This document shows positions 8,366 to 18,067 of a stretch of 64,000 nucleotides of DNA, one piece after another. The stretch covers positions 2,294,001 through 2,358,000 of the forward strand of contig NZ_SMLM01000001.1 in NCBI RefSeq assembly GCF_004682015.1. Direction: 5' to 3'. How positions within the stretch are numbered: position 1 is the first letter of the stretch; each line of letters starts with the position of its first letter. The position numbers and the translations under genes are program-made. The notes under the pieces are model-generated. The model was not told the DNA's origin. It did no database searches and saw only the letters and a program-made list of their open reading frames with translations. Source of the stretch: Ramlibacter henchirensis. Lineage in GTDB: Bacteria > Pseudomonadota > Gammaproteobacteria > Burkholderiales > Burkholderiaceae_C.

Positions 8366-9015
8366 GCCGCGGCTCCGCACGGTGCGCGCGGCAGCCCCGT
8401 GCCGATCATCGAGTCGCGCGTGACGAGCGCCGCCAGCTGTTCTTCCGACAGTCCCTCGGTCCCGGCCGGACGGCGCGGCACGACGAGGTACCGCACTTCG
8501 GCGGTGGAGTCCCACACGCGGATCTCCGTGTCCTGCGGCAGCGTGATGCCGAAGTCGGCCAGGACGCCGCGCGGATCGCGCACGGCGCGCGAGCGATAGG
8601 GCGCGCTCTTGTACCAAACGGGCGGCAGCCCGAGCACGGGCCAGGGATAGCAGCTGCACAGCGTGCACACGACCATGTTGTGCACGCGCTCCGTATTCTC
8701 GAGGGCGATCATGTGCTCGCCCTGCCGGCCGGTGTAGCCCAGGGACGCGATCGCCGCGCTGGCGTCGCCCAGCAGCCACTCGCGATACGCCGGGTCGCTC
8801 CAGGCCCTGGCCACCACGCGCGCGCCGTTGCGCGGGCCGATGCGCGTCTGGTACGTGTCGACGATGACGTCGAGCGCGGCCGGATCGATGTAGCCCTTCT
8901 CGGTGAGCACCGACTGCAGCGCACGCAAACGCAGCTCGGTTTCGCCCAGCTCCGAATGCTCGTGGTCGTGATCGTGATCGTTGTCGTGATGGTGTTCGTG
9001 GAGGTGACCGGCCAT
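8362..9015 (-). CDS. nthA: Cobalt-type nitrile hydratase subunit alpha with histidine-rich N-terminus
   Basis: A 217-aa catalytic subunit. The metal-binding motif V116-C117-T-L-C120-S121-C122 is complete. Threonine after the first cysteine marks the cobalt type (iron enzymes have serine), and [16 protein letters not shown] follows as usual. In active enzymes two of these cysteines are oxidised to sulfenate and sulfinate. The N-terminus is unusual: residues 4-20 contain nine histidines interleaved with Asp/Glu, a likely Co/Ni/Zn-binding tail not normally present in the family. The ATG at 9015 begins exactly at this tail; an upstream in-frame start would add an unrelated hydrophobic segment. 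It is first of three overlapping genes (alpha, beta, activator). It diverges from the glycine-rich protein gene across 154 bp. Confidence 0.9.
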   Translation of the reverse strand: MAGHLHEHHHDNDHDHDHEHSELGETELRLRALQSVLTEKGYIDPAALDVIVDTYQTRIGPRNGARVVARAWSDPAYREWLLGDASAAIASLGYTGRQGEHMIALENTERVHNMVVCTLCSCYPWPVLGLPPVWYKSAPYRSRAVRDPRGVLADFGITLPQDTEIRVWDSTAEVRYLVVPRRPAGTEGLSEEQLAALVTRDSMIGTGLPRAPCGAAA

Positions 9016-9169
9016 CGCAGGACTATGCCCAGCGGCCCCGCCGATGGCAATCGCGTGGCTCGGCCGTGTCACGTCGACGCAGGCGCTCGCCCACGAGCGT
9101 GTCGGGAGATGTCCGACAGAAGTGCTGATGGGAAAGAAGAACATGAGCAGTTGCAGTACGAGGTGTGCC

Positions 9170-10465
<1,296 letters not shown>

Positions 10466-10617
10466 GCACGACTCGCGATCGGCTGGCGATGGCCCTGTCG
10501 GGCCATCGTGGTCGTGGCGCCGCCGACAGCAACGGCGGCCGCCGTCCTACCTCGGCCGCCGTTCGGAATATCGAACATCCGGGCCACGAGCGCGTGGACG
10601 CGTGCGGGAGCCAAGCG

Positions 10618-11124
10618 ATGAACCTGATGAAGCTGTTCGCCCTGCGATCGGCCTGCGTGCTGGCCGTGGCGTGCGGCTTGGCCGTCGCGGCCGACGCATC
10701 GGCGCAATCGCGGGACAAGGCGGGGCAGCCGCAGGCGAGCAAGGCGACGAAAGCCAGGGCCGACAAGCAGAAGGCGGCGCCCAGGTCCAGGAAGCAGGTG
10801 CAGGCGAAAGGCAAGTCGAAGCAGGCCAAGCCGGTCGCAGCGAACAGCCGGTCCAGGCCGGCGACAGCCAACAGCAAATCGAAGCCGGCCGCTTCCGCCA
10901 AAGCTGCGTCGACACCTCCTGCCCGCGCGGTCGCGCGCCGCCCGCAGGCCCCGTTGCCGCCACCCGTCGCGTGGGTGCCGCCGCCGCTGGGGCCGGAGCG
11001 CTTCTACCCGCACGGCATCCCGGAGTTGCGGCCGGAATTCCTCCATCCCGAGCGTCCGTTGCCGGTCGAACAGGCCGCCACGCGCGCGCCTTCGCTCGGC
11101 GGCCAGCCCGAGTGGCTGCCCTGA
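10618..11124 (+). CDS. Lysine-rich periplasmic protein, unknown function
   Basis: A 168-aa product with a good signal peptide (MNLMKLFALRSACVLAVACG, cleavage near ASAQ). The mature part is highly basic and low in complexity: Lys/Ala/Gln/Ser-rich from about residue 36 to 105. It ends in a proline-rich tail (PLPPPVAWVPPPLGPERFYP) that may be the conserved part. GGAG stands 9 bases before the ATG. It follows the glycine-rich protein gene on the same strand after 152 bp. A small inverted repeat (GTTCG-N6-CGAAC) at 10561-10576 could mark a separate promoter. Nucleic-acid, teichoic-like or LPS binding would fit the charge, but no function can be assigned. Confidence 0.55.
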   Translation: MNLMKLFALRSACVLAVACGLAVAADASAQSRDKAGQPQASKATKARADKQKAAPRSRKQVQAKGKSKQAKPVAANSRSRPATANSKSKPAASAKAASTPPARAVARRPQAPLPPPVAWVPPPLGPERFYPHGIPELRPEFLHPERPLPVEQAATRAPSLGGQPEWLP

Positions 11125-11157
11125 TTCGCGAAATCGCCACGGTCTGCGCAAGCTGCT

Positions 11158-11177
11158 GAGCAGAACCGCGTCTGCTC
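11158..11177. promoter_or_regulatory. Perfect 7-bp inverted repeat before the beta-lactamase gene
   Basis: GAGCAGA and TCTGCTC separated by six bases, 33 bp after one stop codon and 43 bp before the beta-lactamase start. It could be the end of the upstream transcript (no T-run follows) or an operator. No regulator gene is adjacent. Confidence 0.3.
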
Positions 11178-11219
11178 GGCTATCGTCGCGTCGCTTCCAG
11201 CGATGAACACGACGATTGC

Positions 11220-12170
11220 ATGAACCGACGCGACTTCCACCTGCGCCTGGCCGCCGCCCTGGGCGCCGGCATTTCCTTTCCCGCCTGCGCCGCCCCGCCC
11301 ACCGCAGCCCTGCCGCCCAACAAGTGGACGGCGCTCGAGATGCTCTCCGGCGGCCGGCTCGGCGTGGCCGTGCTGCAGGCCGATGGCCGCATCGACGGCC
11401 ACCGTCTCGACGAGCGCTTCCCGATGTGCAGCACGTTCAAGTGGCTCGCCGCCGCGTGCGTCCTGCGGCGCGTCGATGCGGGCCAGGAGCAGCTGGACCG
11501 GACGATCCCGTTCGGCGCTGACGCCCTGCTCGCGCATTCGCCGGTGACCCAGGAGCACGCGGGCAACGGCGGCATGACGCTCGCGCAGCTGTGCGCGGCC
11601 ACCATCGCCGTCAGCGACAACGCGGCCGCGAACCTGATCCTCTCCACCTTCGGCGGGCCGGCCGGGCTGACGACGTATGCCCGCAGCCTCGGCGACACGG
11701 TCACGCGGCTGGATCGCTGGGAGCCGGACCTGAACGAAGCGACGCCTGGCGACCCGCGCGACACCACGTCGCCGCGCGCCATGGCCGGCCTGCTGCACGC
11801 GACGCTGGTGGGCAACGCGCTGTCGTCCGCCAGCCGCGAACAACTCGGCCGCTGGATGGAGGCGACGCGCACGAACGAGAAGCGACTGCGGGCCGACCTC
11901 CCGTCCGGCTGGCGCATGGGCAGCAAGACCGGCACCGGCGCGCGCGGCACGACCAACGATGTCGGCATCTTCTGGCCGCCGGGGCGACCGCCCGTGGTCG
12001 TCGTCGCCTACCTGACCCAGACCGACGCGCCCGAAGCCGACCGCAACGCGGCGGTGGCCGAGGTGGCTCGCAGGATGGTGCATGCACCGGATGTGCGTGC
12101 CGTGCGCCCACCGGCCGCGCGCCGTGTCGGACACGATGACTCATCCAGGAAAGTTCTTGTAAACACCTGA
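11220..12170 (+). CDS. bla: Class A beta-lactamase
   Basis: A 316-aa serine beta-lactamase exported to the periplasm. All class A motifs are present: S71-T-F-K74 (Ambler 70-73), S132-D-N134 (130-132), E168-P-D-L-N172 (the omega-loop 166-170 element) and K236-T-G (234-236). Cysteine precedes the catalytic serine (Ambler 69), but position 238 is glycine, so the 69-238 disulfide of KPC/SME carbapenemases is absent. The N-terminus MNRRDFHLRLAAALGAG is twin-arginine-like. The protein has about 20 residues beyond the usual end (APDVRAVRPPAARR and on), with no obvious role. There is no LysR-type ampR gene nearby and no ribosome site of quality, suggesting low constitutive expression. The hydrolysis spectrum cannot be deduced. 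Confidence 0.93.
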   Translation: MNRRDFHLRLAAALGAGISFPACAAPPTAALPPNKWTALEMLSGGRLGVAVLQADGRIDGHRLDERFPMCSTFKWLAAACVLRRVDAGQEQLDRTIPFGADALLAHSPVTQEHAGNGGMTLAQLCAATIAVSDNAAANLILSTFGGPAGLTTYARSLGDTVTRLDRWEPDLNEATPGDPRDTTSPRAMAGLLHATLVGNALSSASREQLGRWMEATRTNEKRLRADLPSGWRMGSKTGTGARGTTNDVGIFWPPGRPPVVVVAYLTQTDAPEADRNAAVAEVARRMVHAPDVRAVRPPAARRVGHDDSSRKVLVNT

Positions 12171-12312
12171 GCCTGCGCGAGGCCGCGCACATAGCGAAAG
12201 CCGTAACGGCCGTGCTGGACGCGGCCCCACGCGCGAAAGCGGTCTTCCCACAATCCCTGAGCCACAAGCAGTCGAGCCGCGGCGGCAACCGCGCTCAGGG
12301 AGACAAGCGACG

Positions 12313-15072
12313 ATGGGAGCGAGCAAGTTCCAGCTCAGGGTGGGCGCGCTCTGGCTGGTGATCGGCACGGGCGGCGCCTGGGCGCAGAACGTCGTGCAGC
12401 TCGAGAACGCCAAGCCGGGCGATTCCGACTGGGCGCTCCGGTTCATATCGGACACGCCCACCGTCGAGGGCTATGCCTCGGCCACGAGCGTCAACCGGGG
12501 CGAGACCATCCGCTTCTTCGTCAGCAGCGCCGCGCCGAGCTACACGATGACGATCTACCGCATCGGCTGGTACGGCGGCGCCGGGGCTCGCAAGATGCTC
12601 ACCGTCACGCTGCCGGGCACGCGGCAGCCGGCGCCGGCGCCCGACCCGCAGACCGGTCTGATCGATGCGAACTGGGCCGAGTCGTACCGCCTGACCATCC
12701 CGAACAGCGCCGACCGCAGCGACTGGGCAACCGGCGTCTACCTCGCCAAGCTCACGCCCAGCAGCGGCACCGAGAGCTACATCGTCTTCGTCGTGCGCGA
12801 CGACACGCTGCCGTCGACCTACGTCTTCCAGAACGCCGTCACCACCTGGCAGGCGTACAACAACTGGGGCGGCAAGTCGCTCTATTCGTTCAACAGCACC
12901 AACGGCCCGGCCCGCAAGGTCTCGTTCAACCGGCCATACCGGCGGCAGGGCTTCGCCGACGCCGGCGCCGGGCAGTTCTTCAGCTACGAGATCAACTTCC
13001 TTCGTTTCCTGGAGCGCGAGGGTTACGACGTCAGCTACATCACCAGCATCGACCTGCATGCGCAGCCGGGGCGGCTGACGCGCCACCGCGCGTTCCTCGC
13101 GGCAGGGCACGACGAGTACTGGTCGTACGAGATGAAGGCCGGCGCGCACAGTGCGCGCGCGAGCGGCGTGCACCTCGGTTTCTTCTCGGCCAACCAGACC
13201 TACTGGCAGATCCGCATGGAGCCGGGACGCACGGGCGGGGCGAACCGCACGATCGTCGCCTACAAGGACTTCTCGCCGACCGAGGACCCGTTCGCGCGGG
13301 ACGGTGATCCCCAAAACGACAAGTACATCACCGCACGCTTTCGCGAACTGCCCACGCTGTACGGCGTGAACGACCCGATCGCGCAGCCGGAGAACGGGCT
13401 GGTCGGCGTCATGTACCACGGCGACCCGGTGCAGGGGGACGTGGTCGTGTCCGCGCCTTCGCACTGGGTGTACGCGGGCACCGGCGCTGTGACCGGCACG
13501 CGCTTCAGGGGCCTGCTCGGTTACGAAACCGACGCCGTCTTCAACAACGGCTATTCGCCCGCCGGGCTGGAGATCGTCGGCGCGTCGCCGGACCCCTTCG
13601 GCGTCTCTCACATGGCGACGTACACGGCGCCCTCGGGCGCGGTGGTGTTCGCCACCGGCACCATCCAGTGGAGCTGGGGCCTCGACAACTTCGGCGGCCG
13701 GGGCTTCGTGGACGCGGCCGCGCAGCAGGTCACGCGCAACGTGCTCAACCGCTTCGGCGAGGCGGCGCTCACGCCGCCCGCCAACGTGCGGGCCACGGCC
13801 GGCTCGCAACGCGTGGACCTGGCGTGGTCCGCGGTGCAGGGCGCGACCTCGTACGACGTGTACCGCGGCACCACGGCGGGCGGGCAGGGCACGCAGCCCT
13901 ACCGCACGGGCCTGGTGAGCACCTCGTTCGCCGACACAGGCCTGGCGTCCGGCACCTACCACTACCAGGTCGTGGCGGTGAACGGCCAGGGCCGCAGCGC
14001 GCGCTCCGCCGAGGTTTCGGCGGTGGTCGGCGGCACCGCGCCTGCGCCTTCGCCCGCGCCCACGCCGGCTCCGAGCCCCACGCCTGCGCCGGTGTGCAAT
14101 CCGCCGCCGTGGAACGGCACCACGCGCTACTTCGGCGGCGACCTCGTCACGCGCAACGGCACGATCTACGTCGCGCGTCCGGAATCGAACAACACGTGGA
14201 ACGTGAACAGCCCGCCGGAGTGGACGCCCAGCCTCTGGGCCCTGGGCGGTTGCCCGTCGCCAGCGCCCGCGCCTGCTCCCGCGCCGACGCCTGCTCCGAC
14301 ACCGGCCCCGGCGCCCACACCGGCCCCGACGCCGGCGCCCACGCCTGCCCCGGCACCCACGCCGGCTCCGACGCCCGCACCGACGCCTGCACCGACGCCT
14401 GCACCGGCCCCGACGCCCGCGCCGAGTCCTGCGCCGAGTCCTGCGCCGACGCCGGCTCCCACTCCCGCACCGACTCCTGCACCGACACCGACACCGACGC
14501 CCGCACCGACGCCTGCACCGACGCCCGCGCCGACGCCTGCACCCACGGCCGCACCGACGCCTGCGCCTTCGCCGGCTCCGGTCTGCAACCCGGCCGCGTG
14601 GAACGGGACCACGCGCTACTTCGGCGGCGACCTCGTCACGCGCAACGGCACGATCTACGTCGCGCGTCCCGAATCGAACAACACCTGGAACGAGAACAGC
14701 CCGCCGGAATGGACGCCCAGCCTCTGGGCCCTGGGCGGCTGCCCGTCACCGGCACCGGCGCCTGCGCCTGCGCCTGCGCCCGCGCCCGCGCCAACACCTG
14801 CGCCCAGCCCGACGCCAGCACCCGCGCCGGCGCCCACTCCGGCGCCTACGCCGGCGCCGACACCCGCACCCACGGCCGCACCGACCCCGGCGCCGTCACC
14901 GGCCCCGATCTGCGCCCCGGCCGCATGGAACGGCACGACACGCTACTTCGGCGGCGACCGCGTGACGCGCAATGGGACGATCTACGTCGCCCGGCCCGCG
15001 TCGAACGACACCTGGAACGTGAACAGCCCGCCGGAGTGGACGCCGTCCTTGTGGACTCCGGGCAGCTGCTGA
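12313..15072 (+). CDS. Secreted multidomain protein: DMFase-beta-like domain, FnIII and three chitin-binding-like modules
   Basis: A 919-aa product with a signal peptide (cleavage near GAWAQ). Residues about 25-485 resemble the large domain of N,N-dimethylformamidase beta subunit-like proteins, with [42 protein letters not shown] and [13 protein letters not shown]. Residues about 486-578 form a fibronectin type III domain ([10 protein letters not shown] to SAEVSAVV). Three 53-residue modules follow at 595-647, 758-810 and 867-919, each starting and ending in cysteine with [11 protein letters not shown] and PPEWTPSLW. They resemble CBM5/12 chitin-binding modules and are separated by Pro/Ala/Thr linkers. 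Such an architecture fits a secreted protein that binds polysaccharide; the reaction of the N-terminal domain is unknown. GGGAG-type ribosome site; monocistronic. Confidence 0.8.
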   Translation: MGASKFQLRVGALWLVIGTGGAWAQNVVQLENAKPGDSDWALRFISDTPTVEGYASATSVNRGETIRFFVSSAAPSYTMTIYRIGWYGGAGARKMLTVTLPGTRQPAPAPDPQTGLIDANWAESYRLTIPNSADRSDWATGVYLAKLTPSSGTESYIVFVVRDDTLPSTYVFQNAVTTWQAYNNWGGKSLYSFNSTNGPARKVSFNRPYRRQGFADAGAGQFFSYEINFLRFLEREGYDVSYITSIDLHAQPGRLTRHRAFLAAGHDEYWSYEMKAGAHSARASGVHLGFFSANQTYWQIRMEPGRTGGANRTIVAYKDFSPTEDPFARDGDPQNDKYITARFRELPTLYGVNDPIAQPENGLVGVMYHGDPVQGDVVVSAPSHWVYAGTGAVTGTRFRGLLGYETDAVFNNGYSPAGLEIVGASPDPFGVSHMATYTAPSGAVVFATGTIQWSWGLDNFGGRGFVDAAAQQVTRNVLNRFGEAALTPPANVRATAGSQRVDLAWSAVQGATSYDVYRGTTAGGQGTQPYRTGLVSTSFADTGLASGTYHYQVVAVNGQGRSARSAEVSAVVGGTAPAPSPAPTPAPSPTPAPVCNPPPWNGTTRYFGGDLVTRNGTIYVARPESNNTWNVNSPPEWTPSLWALGGCPSPAPAPAPAPTPAPTPAPAPTPAPTPAPTPAPAPTPAPTPAPTPAPTPAPAPTPAPSPAPSPAPTPAPTPAPTPAPTPTPTPAPTPAPTPAPTPAPTAAPTPAPSPAPVCNPAAWNGTTRYFGGDLVTRNGTIYVARPESNNTWNENSPPEWTPSLWALGGCPSPAPAPAPAPAPAPAPTPAPSPTPAPAPAPTPAPTPAPTPAPTAAPTPAPSPAPICAPAAWNGTTRYFGGDRVTRNGTIYVARPASNDTWNVNSPPEWTPSLWTPGSC
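14095..15069 (+). repeat. Three near-identical 159-bp module repeats separated by (TPAP)n linker repeats
   Basis: Units at 14095-14253, 14584-14742 and 14911-15069. Units 1 and 2 differ at only three of 53 encoded residues (PP to AA, V to E); unit 3 differs at about ten. Between them lie 330 bp and 168 bp of ACGCC/GCACC-type repeats encoding Pro-Ala-Thr-Pro runs. The near identity indicates recent duplication or gene conversion, and the array should be prone to expansion and contraction. Confidence 0.85.
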
Positions 15073-15207
15073 AGCGCTGATGAGCACTCGGCAGTGACGA
15101 GCTCTTCCGGGGAAACGAAGTGTTACCCCAGCAAAGAGTCTCTCCTTGACGCGGCAGCGCGCGAGGCGCACTCTGGCTTCCACGCTGGCTTCAGGAGGTA
15201 CTTCGCC

Positions 15208-15612
15208 ATGCATGCATTCCACCTCGAGCGCAAGATGATGTCGATGCTGGGCGACTTCTATCCGACCGGGAACCTCTTCATCATGCTGCCGAGCGAGGAG
15301 CATGCGCGCCGTGCCGAGTCGCTGCTCGTGCATGACGGCTACGACTGCAACGACGTCAGTTTCATGACGCCGCAGGACGTCCTGGAGGTCGCGCACATGT
15401 TCGACAACCGGGACCTGGCGCTTCCCTCGGTGGGCACCGAGGAAGACACCTGCCGCCACTTCGCGGAGCTCGCGCGCGAAGGGCACCACGCCCTGCTGGT
15501 GCCGGTGAAGAACCATGCGGCTGTCGAGCGGGTGATGAAGGTGCTGGGCGACGTCGGCATCTCCCGCGCCGTGCACTACAGGCACTTCGTCATCGAGGAC
15601 CTGGTCGTCTAG
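15208..15612 (+). CDS. Small soluble protein, unknown function
   Basis: A 134-aa protein beginning MHAFHLERKMMSMLGDFYPTG. The start is decided by a strong Shine-Dalgarno (AGGAGGT) 8 bp upstream; an upstream in-frame ATG at 15094 lacks one. There is no signal peptide or membrane span. The pattern of an alpha/beta fold with two similar halves (LFIMLPSEEHARRAESLLV and ALLVPVKNHAAVERVMKVL) is faintly like a duplicated ACT/ferredoxin-like or general-stress GSP17M-like domain. I cannot name the family. A TTGACG hexamer at 15145-15150 could be its -35 element, but no good -10 follows. It stands alone between the secreted protein gene and the cytochrome gene. Confidence 0.6.
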   Translation: MHAFHLERKMMSMLGDFYPTGNLFIMLPSEEHARRAESLLVHDGYDCNDVSFMTPQDVLEVAHMFDNRDLALPSVGTEEDTCRHFAELAREGHHALLVPVKNHAAVERVMKVLGDVGISRAVHYRHFVIEDLVV

Positions 15613-15698
15613 GCGCCGGCCCTCTCGCGCTTCGCCGACCTTCTTCCTATCATCCGCGGGCGCGCCGCAGCGGCGCGTCCTTGGCGGAAGGAAGAACA

Positions 15699-16595
15699 AT
15701 GAACAAGTGGATCAAGCGCGGCGGCATCGCCGTCGCGGCCCTGGCCGTGCTGGCCGGCGGCGCGGTCTTCGCCGGCCTGCGCATGGCCGACAGCCGCATG
15801 CAGCGAACGGTCGACGTGAAGGTGCAGCCGGTCGCCTTGCGCAGCGATGCGGCCTCCATCGAGCGCGGCAAGTACCTCTTCAACTCGCGCGGCTGCATCG
15901 ACTGCCACGGGGCCGACGGAGCGGGCCGCACCTTCGTCGAGAAGGGCGACGACCTGAAGATCAAGGGACCGAACATCACGCTCGCGCCCGGCACGGCCGT
16001 CGCCAACTACCAGCCGCTGGACTGGGTCAGGGCGATCCGCCACGGCATCGCCCCCTCGGGCCGGCCGCTGCTCGTGATGCCCAGCGAGGACTACAACCGC
16101 TTCACCGACGACGACCTGGCCGCGCTGGTGGCCTACGTGCGCAGCCTGCCGCCCGCGCAGGGCACCGGGGCCGAGATCCGCCTGCCGCTGCCGGTGCGAG
16201 TGCTCTACGGCTTCGGCGCCATCCCCGACGCCGCCAGCCGCATCGACCACAGCCTGCCTCCACAGCAGCCGATTCCCGAAGCCGTGACGGTCCAGCACGG
16301 CGCGTACGTGGCCAACATGTGCCTGGGCTGCCACGGCGAGAAACTCGCCGGCGGCAAGGTGCCCGGCGGCCCGCCCGAGTGGCCGGCGGCCGCCAACCTC
16401 ACGCCCGGCCCCGGTTCCATCATGCAGCTGTACCCGGATGCCGATTCCATGCTGAAGATGTTCCGCACCGGCAAGCGTCCCGACGGCAGCGAGGTGCAGG
16501 TGATGCCGTTCGGCTCGCTCAAGAACATGAGCGAGACCGACGTGCGGGCGCTGCACCTGTACCTGAGGACGCTGGCGCCGCTCCCGAAGGGGTGA
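15699..16595 (+). CDS. Diheme cytochrome c
   Basis: A 298-aa protein with an N-terminal membrane anchor or signal (IAVAALAVLAGGAVFAG, about residues 7-23) and two c-type heme sites: CIDCH (about residue 66-70) and CLGCH (about 208-212). Distal methionine candidates follow each site. The two-domain layout resembles the cytochrome subunits of membrane-bound alcohol, aldehyde or gluconate dehydrogenases, which usually have three hemes. With only two, it may be a stand-alone electron carrier. The dehydrogenase partners are not adjacent. The ATG at 15699 has GGAAGGA seven bases upstream. It is convergent with the coiled-coil protein gene, four bases apart. Confidence 0.83.
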   Translation: MNKWIKRGGIAVAALAVLAGGAVFAGLRMADSRMQRTVDVKVQPVALRSDAASIERGKYLFNSRGCIDCHGADGAGRTFVEKGDDLKIKGPNITLAPGTAVANYQPLDWVRAIRHGIAPSGRPLLVMPSEDYNRFTDDDLAALVAYVRSLPPAQGTGAEIRLPLPVRVLYGFGAIPDAASRIDHSLPPQQPIPEAVTVQHGAYVANMCLGCHGEKLAGGKVPGGPPEWPAAANLTPGPGSIMQLYPDADSMLKMFRTGKRPDGSEVQVMPFGSLKNMSETDVRALHLYLRTLAPLPKG

Positions 16596-16599
16596 GCCC

Positions 16600-17904
16600 T
16601 CAGTTCACGCTGTTCCACACCCTGTTCGGGATGGCGTCGCCGCAGGGGTTTTCCTGCGTGGTCGAGATCGATTTCAGCGCCTGGGCGGCCTGCCTGACCT
16701 GCACGTCGTTCTGGCCGTGGGCCCGCGCCATGGCAGCCATGCCGCAGAAGGACCAGGCCTGCGCATCCTGAGGCTCGGTCTGCGCCTTGCGCAGGTACTT
16801 CTGGGCGACGTCGTTCAGGTCCTTGAAGTCGTCTCCGCTGACGGGCTGCGCCCGGCCGCCGCCGGCGAACTTCAGCGGCGTGCCGTTGGGCAGCACCTGC
16901 CCGGTCGACTTGTCGAATCGCGAAGCGATGAGCGTTGTCTCGTTCTCCACCGTCAGGGCGAAGTGCGTGCCGGTGTTCGGATTGACGTAGCCGTAGGTCC
17001 GCGAGCCGGGCGAGATGGGCCGGTAGAGGGACTCACGGTTGTACGCGAGCTCCCGCAGCTGCAGCGCGTCGCCGACCACCTTCACGTCGACGTCGTAGCC
17101 GGTTCCGGTGCTGTAGAGGCCCGGCCGGACCGGGCCCCCGGGCACGAGGGCCACGACAGGCGCGGCGTTGGGAGCAGGCGCGGCGGGCGGACGGGCCGCC
17201 GCGGCCGCTTGGGCGGCACGCGCCCTGGCTTCCTCCGCCGCACGCGCATTCGCTTCTTCCGCGGCGCGGACCTTCGCCGCCTCCGCTTCACGCTTCGCGG
17301 CTTCTTGCTGCGCCCGCCGCTCCTCTGCCTCACGACGCGCCGCTTCCTGTTGCGCCCGCTTCTCCTCGACCAGGCGTCTGGCTTCAGCGGCCTTGGCTTC
17401 GGCCGCCCGCGCGCGCGCTTCGGCCTGCTGGCGCTTTTCCTCCTCGGCCTTCGCGCGGCGTTCCGCGGCCTGGCGCTGCGCTTCCTCGCGGACCTTGGCG
17501 TCCGCGATGCGCTTGTCCTCCGCTGCCTTGGCACGGGCCTTCGCGGGTGAGAGCGGCCGCGCAGGAGCCGGCGGCGGCGCCTGCTCGAGTTGCTTCGAGA
17601 GCTGGTCCACCTTGGCCTTCATGGCGGCGAGTTCGGCCCGCAGGTCGGCATCGGAAGAGGGCGCGGACGCTGCGGCGACAGGCGCCGGCGCGGGGATCTG
17701 GGCGAGCGCCGCAGCCGCCTGCGGGAAGCCGCGCGTCGCGCTGGTCAGCTGCTGTGGGGTGCCGGCCTTGAGCTCGTGCGCGTTCGCGTACATGGTCCCC
17801 GCCGCCGCGTCGTGGCGCAGCGTCTCGGCCGTGAGCACGCCCAGCAGGCCGGTGCCCTTGAGCCGCAGCGAGCCGTCGCCCTCGACATGGCCGGTGTATG
17901 CCAT
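16600..17904 (-). CDS. Alanine/glutamate-rich coiled-coil protein, possibly 5'-truncated
   Basis: A 434-aa product. Residues about 80-245 are a long Ala/Glu/Lys/Arg-rich coiled coil (repeats such as AARREAEERRAQQEAAKREA). The ends look globular: N-terminal GDGSLRLKGTGLLGVLTAET, and C-terminal RPGLYSTGTGYDVDVKVVGD through NPNTGTHFALTVENET to VAQKYLRKAQTEPQDAQAWS, with a late cysteine pair. TolA-like helical spacers look similar. The start is doubtful: there is no signal peptide, the first residues sit inside what looks like a beta-strand domain, no ribosome site precedes the ATG, and a 110-bp palindromic repeat begins 26 bp upstream. An original N-terminus may have been displaced by that repeat. 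No function can be assigned. Confidence 0.55.
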   Translation of the reverse strand: MAYTGHVEGDGSLRLKGTGLLGVLTAETLRHDAAAGTMYANAHELKAGTPQQLTSATRGFPQAAAALAQIPAPAPVAAASAPSSDADLRAELAAMKAKVDQLSKQLEQAPPPAPARPLSPAKARAKAAEDKRIADAKVREEAQRQAAERRAKAEEEKRQQAEARARAAEAKAAEARRLVEEKRAQQEAARREAEERRAQQEAAKREAEAAKVRAAEEANARAAEEARARAAQAAAAARPPAAPAPNAAPVVALVPGGPVRPGLYSTGTGYDVDVKVVGDALQLRELAYNRESLYRPISPGSRTYGYVNPNTGTHFALTVENETTLIASRFDKSTGQVLPNGTPLKFAGGGRAQPVSGDDFKDLNDVAQKYLRKAQTEPQDAQAWSFCGMAAMARAHGQNDVQVRQAAQALKSISTTQENPCGDAIPNRVWNSVN

Positions 17905-17929
17905 CGCGCCGCTGGAGGAAAGGCGGACA

Positions 17930-18039
17930 GCCGTACGCAGAAAACGCAGAGGGCACGCAGAAAACGCAGAAAAACTATCGCTTGATTCTTTTGATTCTTC
18001 TGCGTTTTCTGCGTGATTTCCGCGCTTTCTGCGTACGGC
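17930..18039. repeat. REP-like intergenic palindromic element (ACGCAGAAAACGCAGA family)
   Basis: A 110-bp element with terminal inverted repeats GCCGTACGCAGAAA and TTTCTGCGTACGGC, containing internal copies of ACGCAGAAAACGCAGA and its complement around an AT-rich centre (TTGATTCTTTTGATTC). The composition is unlike its surroundings. It lies between the TRAP large-subunit stop (18068, minus) and the start of the coiled-coil gene. It looks like a dispersed miniature hairpin element; copy number elsewhere in the genome cannot be seen here. Confidence 0.7.
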
Positions 18040-18067
18040 AGTTCCCTGCAGGGACGCACCAAGGCGC

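Noticed and set aside
8362..9015. Thiocyanate hydrolase gamma subunit instead of nitrile hydratase alpha
   Set aside because: The same cobalt motif is used, but thiocyanate hydrolase has its beta part split into two genes. Here one full-length beta and an activator follow.
14254..14583. Short tandem repeats resembling a CRISPR or minisatellite array
   Set aside because: They are codon repeats of a Pro/Ala/Thr linker without unique spacers.
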